Notes: generated from the letters alone by a model not told the origin. DNA of 64,000 nucleotides from an uncultured Cohaesibacter sp. (GCF_963667045.1 NZ_OY762934.1:4780501-4844500), one strand, 5' to 3'; positions 40,839-50,604 are shown, counted from the first letter of the stretch. Translations and numbers: made by a program.

Positions 40839-42350
40839 ATGTTGACAGATGTTCTTATGACGGTGCTGGCACCGGACAATCTGCTGATCATTGTCCTGAC
40901 GACGATCTATGGCTGTTTCATCGGCGCGGTTCCCGGGCTGACGGCGACAATGGCCGTTGCCCTGCTGGTTCCATTCACCTTCTTCCTCGATCCCATTCCG
41001 GCGATCAGCGCCATTGTTGCGACGACGACGACGGCCATTTTCGCCGGTGATATCTCTGGCACACTGCTGCGCATTCCCGGCACGCCAGCCTCGGCGGCCT
41101 ATGTGGATGATGCCCACACCATCTCCCAGAGTGGCAAGCCGCGCACGGCCTTGCTGATTTCCCTTCTGACCGCTGCCATCGGTGGTGTGATCGGGGTGAT
41201 CATCCTGATGCTGGTGGCCCCGCAGCTCGCTCACATTGCCATCAGCTTTTCAAGCTACGAGACCTTCTGGCTGGCCTGTCTGGGGCTCAGCTGTGCGGTG
41301 TTCGTGGGCGGCGGGTCGGTTCCCAAGAGCTTTGCCAGCCTGTTCATCGGTCTGGCGATTGCCTGTGTTGGCATCGACGTGGCCGTCGGCTATCCCCGCT
41401 ATACCTTCGGGGTTGATGACCTGATGGACGGGATCACCTTCATCCCCGCGATGATCGGTATCTTTGCCTTTTCCGAAGTGCTGCGCACGGTTCAGACGTT
41501 GAAGAAGAACGAGACGCAGCTGCAGACCATTACCGAACCGTTTTTCTCTGCTCTGAAAGGGGCGGTGAGCGCCATTCGCCGGTTTGGTGTAACCGTCTTG
41601 CGGTCTTCGCTGATCGGTACGGTGGTCGGAGCCCTGCCGGGGGCAGGCGCCGACATCGCCGCATGGATCTGCTATGCGCTGGCACGGCGCATGTCCAAGA
41701 AGCCGGACAGTTTCGGCAAGGGGAGCATGGACGGCATTGCCGCCGGCGGTTCGGCCAATAACGCCGCAATCAGTGGCGCCTGGACACCAGCGCTGGTGTT
41801 CGGTATTCCCGGCGACTCCGTGACTGCCATCGCCATTGGCGTGTTGCTGCTGAAAGGCATGACGCCGGGGCCGCGGATCTTCATTGATCAGCCGGAGTTG
41901 ACCTCTGCATTGTTCGGCTCGTTTCTGGTGGCTAACATCATGATGGTTCCCGTGGGGATGCTGGCCATCTTCTGCTCGACCTACATCCTCAAGGTTCCCC
42001 GCGCCGTGATGGCACCGGTCATCCTGCTGTTCTCTCTGGTTGGTGCCTATGCTATTTCCGGATCGGTCACGGCCATCTGGATTGTGCTGGTGCTCGGGCT
42101 GATGGGCTATCTGATGGCGAAGGTGGAAATTCCGCTGGCACCCGCGATTCTGGGCATCGTGCTGGGCAAGATCATCGAGGACAATTTCATGGTCTCGATC
42201 ATCAAGGCACAGGGCAACTTCCTGACATTCTTTGACCGTAGCTACTCGCTGGTCCTCGGCATCGTCACCGTGATCATCTGGGCCCTGCTCATCATCCGGG
42301 CTGTGCGCGAGATGGTTGCCGGTGGCAAGCGGACCAACGGGGCGTCATAG
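40839..42350 (+). CDS. TctA-type large membrane subunit
   Basis: 503 residues from ATG 40839, about 11-12 helices. Family motifs: GAVPGLTATMAVALLVPFTF, GDISGTLLRIPGTPASAAYV and the repeat region GALPGAGADIAAWICYALAR. Drives cation-coupled uptake of the substrate delivered by TctC. The frame is open upstream to 40707 inside tctB but without a start site. Confidence 0.9.
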   Translation: MLTDVLMTVLAPDNLLIIVLTTIYGCFIGAVPGLTATMAVALLVPFTFFLDPIPAISAIVATTTTAIFAGDISGTLLRIPGTPASAAYVDDAHTISQSGKPRTALLISLLTAAIGGVIGVIILMLVAPQLAHIAISFSSYETFWLACLGLSCAVFVGGGSVPKSFASLFIGLAIACVGIDVAVGYPRYTFGVDDLMDGITFIPAMIGIFAFSEVLRTVQTLKKNETQLQTITEPFFSALKGAVSAIRRFGVTVLRSSLIGTVVGALPGAGADIAAWICYALARRMSKKPDSFGKGSMDGIAAGGSANNAAISGAWTPALVFGIPGDSVTAIAIGVLLLKGMTPGPRIFIDQPELTSALFGSFLVANIMMVPVGMLAIFCSTYILKVPRAVMAPVILLFSLVGAYAISGSVTAIWIVLVLGLMGYLMAKVEIPLAPAILGIVLGKIIEDNFMVSIIKAQGNFLTFFDRSYSLVLGIVTVIIWALLIIRAVREMVAGGKRTNGAS

Positions 42351-42462
42351 TCGTGGAAAACCAAAGCGGTGAAATCCGAAGAGGGTGCTTTTAAAATCCA
42401 AGTCTTCTGGCACGGGTCGAAAGCCAAGAAACCGCGTGCCTGCAACTGAAAGAAGGTGCAAA

Positions 42463-43227
42463 ATGAACTGGTTGCGTGAACAACTCAAAAGTGGGCGTTG
42501 TGTTCGCTGTATCTGGTTGGAACTGGCGTCTCCGGCCCTTGCCGAAGCCGCTGTCTGGGCCGGTTGGGACTGTGTCCTGATCGACAACGAGCATGGTCCG
42601 GCTGATCTGGAAGCAACGGTCAACATGGTCCGTGCTGTCGAGGCTGCCGGTGGCCATGCTGTCGTGCGGGTGCCATGGAATGATCAGGTCTATCTGAAAC
42701 GCATTCTCGAACTCGGCATCAAATCCCTGATGATCCCGATGATCTGTGACAAGGAATCGGCAGAAGCAGCAGCGGCAGCAACCCACTATCCCCCGACAGG
42801 TACCCGTGGCTATGCCGCTCCCTGTGGCCGCGCTTCCCACTATGGTGCCAAGACCGACTATCTGAAGACCTCTGATGAGGAAGTCTTTGTCATCGGCCAG
42901 ATCGAGCACAAGGATGCCCTGCCGAATATCGAGGCGATTGCTCAGGTTGATGGCATCGAAATGCTGTTCATCGGCCCCAACGACCTTGCCGGGACCATCG
43001 GTCTTCTGGAACAACTCGGTGAAGATGCTGCCGAAGCTCTGGCTGCCGAAGCCGAGGAAAAGATCAAGGCTGCGGGCAAGTATATGGGCACGGTCAAACG
43101 GCCTCGCTGGAGCTTTGGTGAGCTGAAGGACCGCGGTCACAACTTCCTTGCTGGCCCCGGTGATATCGGCCTGTTCATGGAAGCAGCCAAGGCAGCCAAT
43201 GAATCGATGAAAAAAGAAGTAGGATAA
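42463..43227 (+). CDS. HpcH/HpaI-family class II aldolase
   Basis: 254 residues. Active-site signs: DNEHGPAD (His base), VRVPWND (Arg that binds the keto acid), QIEHKDALPNI (metal Glu) and IGPNDLAGT (metal Asp). The family splits 2-keto-3-deoxy or 4-hydroxy-2-oxo acids to pyruvate plus an aldehyde or ketone. As last gene of the dhaKL-tct cluster it would act on the imported acid or a derivative, its ketone product being phosphorylated by DhaKL. Substrate not identified. Confidence 0.85.
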   Translation: MNWLREQLKSGRCVRCIWLELASPALAEAAVWAGWDCVLIDNEHGPADLEATVNMVRAVEAAGGHAVVRVPWNDQVYLKRILELGIKSLMIPMICDKESAEAAAAATHYPPTGTRGYAAPCGRASHYGAKTDYLKTSDEEVFVIGQIEHKDALPNIEAIAQVDGIEMLFIGPNDLAGTIGLLEQLGEDAAEALAAEAEEKIKAAGKYMGTVKRPRWSFGELKDRGHNFLAGPGDIGLFMEAAKAANESMKKEVG

Positions 43228-43310
43228 CCCTCATCCAGTCCCCCGGTCCGGGGGTGTGACAAGGCGGAGGACGCAAAGACCCCGCCGCGTTGCCACTTCG
43301 GACCATGCAG

Positions 43311-43344
43311 CATGCCCACGCCGTAAGGCGCGGGCATGTTCTTT
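43311..43344. terminator. Bidirectional terminator between two operons
   Basis: CATGCCC-A-CGCC (43311-43322), loop GTAA, GGCG-C-GGGCATG (43327-43338) and TTCTTT. Stops the aldolase operon and, in reverse, the amino-sugar operon. A second GC hairpin CCCCCG/CGGGGG lies at 43240-43254. Confidence 0.7.
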
Positions 43345-43406
43345 ATCGGGATGGCCTGTCCGCTGTCGTTTTCGATCCGAACCCTGGCGATAAGGAGAGA
43401 TGGTCC

Positions 43407-44480
43407 TCAGGCATACTCGCGCAGAGCCAGCCCGTCGGCATCGAACAGATGGATGTCGGATGGCTCGAACAGCAGCCCGACCTCGGTGCCGACCTCGGGC
43501 AGTTCACGGCCAACTCCGCGCAGGTTGAGGGTTTCGCCGCTCGTCAGCGTCACGAAGATGCTGGCATCGGCGCCCAGATATTCGACGTGGGAAACGGTGC
43601 CGGTAAGGGGGGCGTCTACGGCGCTGCCTATCCTTAGATGCTCGGACCGCAGGCCCAGTTCGGCAACCTTGCCCATATAGCCGCCATCAACGGCGATAGC
43701 CCTTGATCCACCCGCAAGCATGACGGTCTTTCCGTCTTCACCGCTGGCTGGCAGCAGGTTCATCTTGGGGCTGCCAATGAACTGGGCAACGAAGCGGTTG
43801 ACCGGGCGCTCATAGAGCATTTGTGGCGTGTCGCATTGCATCAACTGCCCATCGGACAGCACCGCGATACGGTCGGCCAGTGTCATGGCTTCGACCTGAT
43901 CGTGGGTGACATAGATGATGGTGCCGGACAGGGTCTCATGCAGGCGGGCGATCTCAATGCGGGTCTCGGTGCGCAGGGCGGCGTCAAGGTTGGAAAGCGG
44001 TTCGTCGAACAGGAAGGCAGATGGCTCGCGCACAATGGCCCGACCGATTGCCACTCGCTGGCGCTGGCCACCGGACAGGGCTGCAGGTTTGCGATCAAGA
44101 TAGGGTTCCAGCTTGAGGATGCGTGCCGCTTCTGCCGTCTTCCGGGCGATCTCGGCCTTTGGCAACTTGATGGTCTTGAGGGCGAATTCGATATTCTGCC
44201 GGACCGTCATGTGCGGGTAGAGGGCGTAGGACTGGAACACCATGGCCATGTGGCGGTCAAAGGGCTGCAATCTGGTTACGTCGCGGCCATCGCTGATGAT
44301 GGTGCCAGAGGTCACTGCCTCCAGACCGGCAATCAGGCGCAGCAGGGTGGATTTGCCACAGCCGGACGGGCCGACAAACACCATGAATTCGCCATCCTTG
44401 ATCTCCAGATTGACGCCCTTGATGATCTCGAGGTCACCAAAGGACTTCCTGAGGTCTTTCAGTTGGATGCTACCCATCAC
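43407..44480 (-). CDS. ABC sugar importer ATPase (MalK/UgpC-like)
   Basis: 357 residues. Walker A GPSGCGKST, Q-loop VFQSYALYPH, signature LSGGQRQRVAIGRA, Walker B AFLFDEPLSNLDA and switch THDQVEA. The C-terminal MalK-type regulatory OB domain (about 240-357) ends with GLLFEPSDIHLFDADG. Energises the permeases encoded at 46440-48133. Last gene of the operon; ATGA overlap with nagA. Confidence 0.92.
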   Translation of the reverse strand: MMGSIQLKDLRKSFGDLEIIKGVNLEIKDGEFMVFVGPSGCGKSTLLRLIAGLEAVTSGTIISDGRDVTRLQPFDRHMAMVFQSYALYPHMTVRQNIEFALKTIKLPKAEIARKTAEAARILKLEPYLDRKPAALSGGQRQRVAIGRAIVREPSAFLFDEPLSNLDAALRTETRIEIARLHETLSGTIIYVTHDQVEAMTLADRIAVLSDGQLMQCDTPQMLYERPVNRFVAQFIGSPKMNLLPASGEDGKTVMLAGGSRAIAVDGGYMGKVAELGLRSEHLRIGSAVDAPLTGTVSHVEYLGADASIFVTLTSGETLNLRGVGRELPEVGTEVGLLFEPSDIHLFDADGLALREYA

Positions 44481-45658
44481 TTTTCCTTCGCAGAGTGTTT
44501 GTCGTTGGCTTCGAAGAGGACCATGCCATCGCTGATCGTTGCTGAAACGGTGAGGGCGCTGTCCAGCAGGGTCAGGCTGGCTCTGTAGCCCGGCGCGATC
44601 CGTCCCAGTTCGTTATCGATCCCGAGCGCCATGGCCGGGGTGGAGCCTGCCATCGCCAGCGCCGCCGCAACGGGCGCGTCGGCAAAGCGGATCATGTTGC
44701 GGGCCGCTTTGTCCATGAACAGATGGGCACCGCCAAGGCGTCCGGTCTCGTCGCACAGGCGCCCGTTCCGAAGGTAGACACGTTTCTCGCCTATATCGAA
44801 TGCGGTCACGGTGCCGCCGAGCGTCAGCATGGCGTCGGTGACCAGAGCGATCCGGTCCGGGCCGACATGCTCAAAAACCATGCGCAGGTTGGCCGGGTGG
44901 ACATGCATGCCATCGGCAATGAGGCCCGCAAAGGGCAGGCTGCCATCGACGACGGCCCCGATCGGCCCCGGCTCGCGTCCCATCAGGGGCGGCATGGCAT
45001 TGAAAAGGTGGGTCGCCCCGGCCAGCCCATGGCCCTTGAGATTCTGTAGCTGATCATAGCTGACAGCGCTGTGCCCGACGAAAACCCGCCAGCCAGCCTT
45101 GACCAACCGGTCGATCTTGTCCGGGGTCGTTTCCTCGGGTGCCAGCGTGATGATACGCGGATAGGAGGCTTTGGCTTCAAGGAGAGCCATGTCACTCTCA
45201 TCGATCGGGCGCACGGCCTCAAGCGGATGGATGCCGGGTTTCTCCGGGCTCAGAAACGGGCCCTCCAGATGCAGGCCGAGCACACCGGGAGCGGCCTTGG
45301 CGGTTGCCTCACCCACGGCGGTCATGGCCGTTTGATAGGCCTTGCCCATGGCGGTGATGAAGGTCGGCATGATATGGGCCACACCACCGCGCGCCGCCGC
45401 TTTCGCCATGATGGCGAGGCTGGCCGCGTCCGGGGTGTCATTGAACTGGCGGTCGCCTGCACCGTTGATCTGGATGTCGATGAAACCGGGAGCAAGGATT
45501 GCGGCCTTGTGTCTTGCGACCCCGCTGAACGCGCCCACGTCGGCGACAGCCTCTATCCGGCCATTCCGGATCAGGACCGAGCGATCCCGTTCGGCGGGCG
45601 CTCCATGGCCGGGATAGAGCTGCTCGGCGTCGATGACGAAGGCAGGCTTACTTGACAA
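44477..45658 (-). CDS. nagA: N-acetylglucosamine-6-phosphate deacetylase
   Basis: 393 residues from TTG 45658, preceded by GAGG 6 bases away; this overlaps nagB by 11 bases. A longer ATG start at 45694 would overlap nagB more. Amidohydrolase features: FIDIQINGAGDRQFND, HLEGPFLSPEKPGIH, GHSAVSYDQ, GATHLFNAMPPL, GLIADGMHVHP and the catalytic Asp in LVTDAM. Converts GlcNAc-6-P to GlcN-6-P and acetate, upstream of NagB. Confidence 0.92.
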   Translation of the reverse strand: MSSKPAFVIDAEQLYPGHGAPAERDRSVLIRNGRIEAVADVGAFSGVARHKAAILAPGFIDIQINGAGDRQFNDTPDAASLAIMAKAAARGGVAHIMPTFITAMGKAYQTAMTAVGEATAKAAPGVLGLHLEGPFLSPEKPGIHPLEAVRPIDESDMALLEAKASYPRIITLAPEETTPDKIDRLVKAGWRVFVGHSAVSYDQLQNLKGHGLAGATHLFNAMPPLMGREPGPIGAVVDGSLPFAGLIADGMHVHPANLRMVFEHVGPDRIALVTDAMLTLGGTVTAFDIGEKRVYLRNGRLCDETGRLGGAHLFMDKAARNMIRFADAPVAAALAMAGSTPAMALGIDNELGRIAPGYRASLTLLDSALTVSATISDGMVLFEANDKHSAKEK

Positions 45659-46436
45659 AATACACCTCTTCTCCACCGGGGTGGATGCTTTCATAGAAAT
45701 CGCGCAGTTTCAGCTTCGAGGCCGCGTCCTCGTCGATAATGACGGTGACATCGGGGTGAAACTGCAGGACCGAAGCCGGGCAGGCGGTGCTGACCGGGCC
45801 TTCGAGCGCGGCGGCAATGGCGTCGGCCTTGGCAGCCCCGGTTGCCAGCAGAATGACCTTGTGGGCCTGCATGATGGTGGCGATGCCCATGGTCAGGGCG
45901 TGGGTCGGCACGGCTTCGTCGGGTTTGAAGAAGCGGCGGTTGGCCTCCATGGTGGAACTGGCGAGCTTCTTGATCCGGGTGCGGGAGCCGAGCGACGAGG
46001 ATGGTTCGTTGAAGCCGATGTGGCCGTTGATGCCGATCCCCAGCAATTGCAGGTCGATGCCGCCCTGTTCGGTGATCATGGCCTCATAACGGCGGGCTTC
46101 CTCTGCCGGGTCGGCGGCATCGCCGCGGGGCAGATGGGTGTTCTCCGGCTTGATGTCGATATGGTCGAACAGCAGCTTGTTCATATAGGTCCGGTAGGAC
46201 TGGGGGTGATCGGCGCTCAGTCCGATATATTCATCAAGGTTGAAGCTCTTGAGCCCGGCAAAGGACAGGTTCAGGTCGCGGGCCTTTTCAATCAGAATGG
46301 CATAGACCTGTTCCATCGTGCCGCCGGTGGCCAGTCCCAGCGTTGCGTCCGGTTTTGCCGCGATCTTGTCAAGCAGGCGTTTTGCGGTTGCCTTTTCAGC
46401 GGCTTTGGCGTCGGCATGAATGAGAATAGTAGCCAT
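45648..46436 (-). CDS. nagB: Glucosamine-6-phosphate deaminase
   Basis: 262 residues. Motifs LGLATGGTMEQVY, SFNLDEYIGLSADHPQSY and GIGINGHIGFNEPSS are those of NagB, with catalytic Asp and His in place. Converts GlcN-6-P to fructose-6-P and ammonia. The E. coli-type C-terminal allosteric extension is shorter here, as in many non-allosteric forms. Confidence 0.93.
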   Translation of the reverse strand: MATILIHADAKAAEKATAKRLLDKIAAKPDATLGLATGGTMEQVYAILIEKARDLNLSFAGLKSFNLDEYIGLSADHPQSYRTYMNKLLFDHIDIKPENTHLPRGDAADPAEEARRYEAMITEQGGIDLQLLGIGINGHIGFNEPSSSLGSRTRIKKLASSTMEANRRFFKPDEAVPTHALTMGIATIMQAHKVILLATGAAKADAIAAALEGPVSTACPASVLQFHPDVTVIIDEDAASKLKLRDFYESIHPGGEEVYFVK

Positions 46437-46439
46437 GGG

Positions 46440-47264
46440 TTATCCTTTCACAGCGCCAGCCAACATCGACCGGCCGATCTGACGATACATGATAAGTCCG
46501 AGAATGACAGGTGGTGCCGAGGCCACAACGATGACCGCTGCCGCAACGCCCCACTGAACGCCGCCGCCGCCTGCCGAGAAGAAGAAGGAAGCACCGACTG
46601 TCATGGGCACCGCCTTGCTGGTGGTAAGCATCAGGCCGAACAGGAACTCGTTCCAGGCGGTGATGAAGCCAAAGACAAAGGTGGTGGCGATGGCAGGACG
46701 GATCAAGGGCAGGGTCAGCCTTGTGAGGATGCGCCCGGTGCGCGCGCCGTCCATGCCTGCGGCCTCATCCAGTTCGCGCGGGATTTCGGCCACCGCGTTG
46801 GTCAGTAGCACCAGCGCCAGCGGCAGGTTGACCACTGCCAGAATGAGCCCGAGGCCGAAGCGCGTGTCGAGCAGGCCAAGGGTCTGATACATCATGTAGA
46901 GTGGGATCGCGAAGATGATCAGCGGCATGGCGCGCAGGTTGACCACCAGCGGCAACAGCAGGTCGCGGCCGAAGTCGCGCCGGGCAATGGCATAGGCCAA
47001 CGGCAGGCAGAGCACTATCGGCAGGATCGTGCCAATCAGCGAGGCTGACAGCGAGTTCCAGAGATATTTCCAGATGTTCAGGCGCTCGCTGACCGTGAAG
47101 ACGGCGGCGAAATTGTCGAGGGTTATGGCCCGCGGGATCAGGCTGGCGTTGGAGATGACGTCTGCCGGGGTCTTGAGGGCGGTGACGATTGTCGCGATGA
47201 CGGGGAAATTCATCACCAGCGCGGCAACGGCAAACACCAGCCAGCGGATTGCATTCATGACCAT
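46440..47264 (-). CDS. ABC sugar transporter permease (MalG-type)
   Basis: 274 residues from ATG 47264, whose A is the last base of the upstream stop (TGATG). Six helices; the ATPase-contact EAA loop reads ELDEAAGMDGARTGRIL. The C-terminus ends RQIGRSMLAGAVKG, typical of MalG-type subunits. Confidence 0.9.
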   Translation of the reverse strand: MVMNAIRWLVFAVAALVMNFPVIATIVTALKTPADVISNASLIPRAITLDNFAAVFTVSERLNIWKYLWNSLSASLIGTILPIVLCLPLAYAIARRDFGRDLLLPLVVNLRAMPLIIFAIPLYMMYQTLGLLDTRFGLGLILAVVNLPLALVLLTNAVAEIPRELDEAAGMDGARTGRILTRLTLPLIRPAIATTFVFGFITAWNEFLFGLMLTTSKAVPMTVGASFFFSAGGGGVQWGVAAAVIVVASAPPVILGLIMYRQIGRSMLAGAVKG

Positions 47265-48133
47265 CAGGCCGGTCTCCTCTTTTTCAGCAACCATCCGACC
47301 AGCCAGAGCAGGCCGAAGGCGACAACGAACAGCAGCACCGAAGCTGCCAGCGCCTTGCCGATGTCGGCGGACTTGAAGAAGGCGGTGTAGATATAGATCG
47401 ACAGGGACGTGCTGGAGCCACCGGCGCCAGACCCGATGAGGACGTAGATATTGTCAAACACCCGGAAGCCGTCGATGAAGCGGATGCCGAAGGCCACCAC
47501 GAGGGTCGGCAGAAGGGCGGGCAGCTCGATGTGGGTGAACAGCCTCAGGCCACGGGTGCCATCTACCTTGGCTGCTTCCCGGATGTCGTTGGGAATGGAG
47601 GAATAGGCGGTATAGAACAGCAACAGGGTGAAGGGCGTCCACTGCAGCGTCTCGATGACCACCAGCGTCCTGAAGGCCAGCTGCGGGCTCAGGAAGGCCG
47701 GGCTCTCGCCAAAGAATTCAAACAGATAGTAGGGCAGCGGACCGACGAATTCATGCAGCACCAGACGATACATCAGGCCCATCATGGACGGGGCGATGAT
47801 CATCGGCATCATGAAGATGGCCATCAGCCAGAAGCGCCTCTGGATCAGCGGTGCGAGGAAAATGGCAAGGAACAGGCCAAGTGCCGTTTCAAGTGCTGCG
47901 GTCAGAAGGCCGAAGCGGGTGGAAAAGCTGACCGCACTCCAGAAATAGGGATCGCCGAGCACCTCGCGATAGTTGCTGAAGCCCGAGATGGTCGGGTCGC
48001 GCAAATTCTCGAAGCTGACGGTCGATATGGAATAGATCAGGTCAAGGACCGCAGGAAACCCCAGCATCGCCAACAGAAAAACGACGACCGGCGCTGCAAG
48101 GATCCGGTTTTCCTTGAGACTTTCATTGGCCAC
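47264..48133 (-). CDS. ABC sugar transporter permease (MalF-type)
   Basis: 289 residues. GTG 48133 is preferred (GAGGA 8-9 bases before) to an ATG at 48169. Six helices; EAA loop IREAAKVDGTRGLRLF. Forms the heterodimeric channel with the MalG-type partner. Confidence 0.88.
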   Translation of the reverse strand: MANESLKENRILAAPVVVFLLAMLGFPAVLDLIYSISTVSFENLRDPTISGFSNYREVLGDPYFWSAVSFSTRFGLLTAALETALGLFLAIFLAPLIQRRFWLMAIFMMPMIIAPSMMGLMYRLVLHEFVGPLPYYLFEFFGESPAFLSPQLAFRTLVVIETLQWTPFTLLLFYTAYSSIPNDIREAAKVDGTRGLRLFTHIELPALLPTLVVAFGIRFIDGFRVFDNIYVLIGSGAGGSSTSLSIYIYTAFFKSADIGKALAASVLLFVVAFGLLWLVGWLLKKRRPA

Positions 48134-48209
48134 TATGCATTTCCTCGTCAATGGAAGGCCGGAGTGCACCCCGGGGATGTTGGGGGCGTACTCCGGTCGA
48201 TCTTGATGA

Positions 48210-49532
48210 TTACTTCAACAGCGCGGCCATGCCAGACTTGGCTTCGGCCAGTGCGTCGTCGAGGCTCTTGACGTCACCCCAATAGCCGGTGAAGGCCTTG
48301 GCCTGCAGTTCATAGACCGAGAGGGCCGATGCAGAGGTTGCCCCGCGCATCACATAGCCATACTGGGAGGCGTAGCTGCCCAATGGTACCAGATCCGGAC
48401 GCTCTGCGGCTACAGCATCAAGCGCAGGGCCGGTCAGACCGGGAGCACCACCAGCCTTGGCGTAGATTTCCATGGCGTCGGCTGTTGCCAGCCACTGCAG
48501 GAACTTCTGGGCGCCTTCCTTGTTCTTGCCGGACTTGTTGATGCCAAGGCCCAGACCATGCACATGGGTGAAACGGCCTTCCGGACCGGAGGGAGGGGCC
48601 ATGGTCTTGGTGACGCTGGCCACAACCGGGTTTTTCTCGGTGCTGAGCAGATCGCCTGCAGCTGCGTTCCACTGCAGCATGGTGGCTACCTGGCCGGATC
48701 CGAAGGCGGCGTTGGCTTCCGGATATTCGTAGGACAGGGAATCCTTCGGTGTTGCACCGGCATCCAGCAGCTTGCGATAGAGTTCAAGGCCGGTCTTGTA
48801 GGCGTCGGAATCGACGGTGATGTTGCCATCGGCATCCATCCAGTCAGCGCCATAGGCACGTGGCAGGGACTGGAAGACCATCATGTTGAACAGCAGGTTC
48901 TTCATCTGCAGAACGGTGCCGTAGCGGGTCGGGCTGTCGCTGTTGACGGCCTTGGTGAAATAGAGTGCGGTGGCTGCCCAGTCGTTCCAGCTCCAGTCTT
49001 CCGGCTTCTTGGGCTGCATTGCCTTGCCGAGATATTTTTCGGCGATTTCGGAATAGCGGGCCTTGGCTGCGTCATCGGACAGCAGGGCATCGATCAGGTC
49101 GCTGCGGTAATACATGAAATGCAGGGAAAGGTCGGTGGGAACACCAAACTGCTTGCCTTCATACTGCATGGTGCTGAGGACGGCGTCACCGAAGACATCC
49201 TTTGCGCCAGCGCCCAGATCCACAGGCTCCATGAAGGGGGCATAGCGGCCAATCGAATAGGTGGCAATCAGGTTGACGTCAAAGGCATCGGTGTTGGCGG
49301 CAAGATCGGCAGCCAGCTTGTCATAGAAGCCGTCGCGGCTGAAGAACAGCAATTCGACCTTGTTGTCTGCGGCGACGTCTGGCAGGGCATTGTAAGCCTT
49401 GACGGCAGCACGCAAGGCGGTTTCTTCCGGTCCACCCGGCCAACCCAAAACGGTGACTGCGGCCTGAGCCGTCATGGACGCCGTGCTCAGGGCTCCGAGA
49501 AGCACTGCTGGTAACAGATATCGCAATTTCAT
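48210..49532 (-). CDS. ABC transporter sugar-binding protein (family 1)
   Basis: 440 residues. Signal peptide residues 1-24 (LLGALSTASMTAQA). Substrate-binding-fold segments include VTVLGWPGGPEETALRAAV, AFDVNLIATYSIGRYAPFM and LGLGINKSGKNKEGAQKFLQ. Captures the amino sugar in the periplasm. The operon context suggests N-acetylmannosamine, N-acetylglucosamine or a small oligomer rather than maltose. Confidence 0.9.
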   Translation of the reverse strand: MKLRYLLPAVLLGALSTASMTAQAAVTVLGWPGGPEETALRAAVKAYNALPDVAADNKVELLFFSRDGFYDKLAADLAANTDAFDVNLIATYSIGRYAPFMEPVDLGAGAKDVFGDAVLSTMQYEGKQFGVPTDLSLHFMYYRSDLIDALLSDDAAKARYSEIAEKYLGKAMQPKKPEDWSWNDWAATALYFTKAVNSDSPTRYGTVLQMKNLLFNMMVFQSLPRAYGADWMDADGNITVDSDAYKTGLELYRKLLDAGATPKDSLSYEYPEANAAFGSGQVATMLQWNAAAGDLLSTEKNPVVASVTKTMAPPSGPEGRFTHVHGLGLGINKSGKNKEGAQKFLQWLATADAMEIYAKAGGAPGLTGPALDAVAAERPDLVPLGSYASQYGYVMRGATSASALSVYELQAKAFTGYWGDVKSLDDALAEAKSGMAALLK

Positions 49533-49647
49533 TTTAATCTCCTCTGTTGCTTATGACTTGTTGCTCAATGCGTTCCCATCCCCTGCTGCATGATCGGCCG
49601 TGTTCCGTCGGAGATCTCATCAGCAAGGGAAATTCAGTCAGTCATCG

Positions 49648-50547
49648 TCACGCCCGATCCGCAGCAAACTGCAAGGCCCCGAACAGCGGGCTGTCCTGGC
49701 CAAGTTCGGCCGGTTTCAGGTCGACATGAAAAAGGGCTGGCTCTTCGCTCTGAAGAAACCGCGAGACGCAATCCAGATAGCCGGACGCCAAACCGACGCT
49801 GCCGCCGATGACGATCCGGTCAAGCCCGAGAATGGCGCGCAGGTTGGCGCAAAGCTCGGCAATGGAGCGGGCGGACTGTTCGACGGCGGTGGTTGCCCAG
49901 GGCGTGCCCTGTCGCCAAAGCGCGAAAATCTCGGGGGTGTCCACGTCCCTGCCCGCCAGCTGCGATCCATAGCGGGCAATTGCCCGGCCGCTGGCGATGG
50001 ATTCCATGGTGCCGATGCGCCCGGAACCGCAGCGCTCATTGCCTTGTTGGGCGCTAGAAAAGCCGATGTGTCCGGCAAGGCCGTCATCGGATTGCAGCAG
50101 CTTGCCATTGAGCACAAGACCGCCACCGACTCCGGTGGAGACCGTGATATAGGCCATGCTGGTGGAGCCTGCACCTGCTCCGAAACGGTATTCGCCAAGA
50201 GCAGCGGCGGCGGCATCGTTGATCAGCGACACCGGACCGGAAAAGCGCTCGGTCGCCAGGGTTTGCAGATTGGGGCCCGTCAAGTTGGAGAGGGTCGAGC
50301 GGTTGACCGCCAGCCAGTCGCCGGTGCTGGTCACGCGCCCGGTCAGCGCCACGCCGACGGGGCTTCCACTCACATGCCCCACCTCTTCCAGAAGGCTGGC
50401 CATGCAATCGAGCTGGCTGTTGATGTCCGCCTGACCAACCGTTTCGGCACGGGCTCGGGCGACGATCTGGCCATTCTCGAACCGCGCGGCTGCGATTTTT
50501 GTCCCGCCGACATCAAGGCTCGTCCCACTGAGATGATTGGCGATCAT
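49648..50547 (-). CDS. ROK-family amino-sugar kinase (NanK/NagK-type)
   Basis: 299 residues. ATP motif LDVGGTKIAAARFENG, catalytic Asp in LINDAAAAALGEYR, and STGVGGGLVLNGK. The usual ROK zinc motif CxCGxxGCxE is degraded: after GHIG the protein reads NERCGSGRIGTMESIASG, so two of the three Cys are replaced while the Glu is kept. It would make ManNAc-6-P (or GlcNAc-6-P) for NanE and NagA. Whether zinc is still bound is doubtful. Confidence 0.85.
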   Translation of the reverse strand: MIANHLSGTSLDVGGTKIAAARFENGQIVARARAETVGQADINSQLDCMASLLEEVGHVSGSPVGVALTGRVTSTGDWLAVNRSTLSNLTGPNLQTLATERFSGPVSLINDAAAAALGEYRFGAGAGSTSMAYITVSTGVGGGLVLNGKLLQSDDGLAGHIGFSSAQQGNERCGSGRIGTMESIASGRAIARYGSQLAGRDVDTPEIFALWRQGTPWATTAVEQSARSIAELCANLRAILGLDRIVIGGSVGLASGYLDCVSRFLQSEEPALFHVDLKPAELGQDSPLFGALQFAADRA

Positions 50548-50604
50548 GGCGTCATACTCGCTTTCAGCTGGCGTTGAAGCTTGAGAGGATCGGCAGGAAA
50601 GCCG

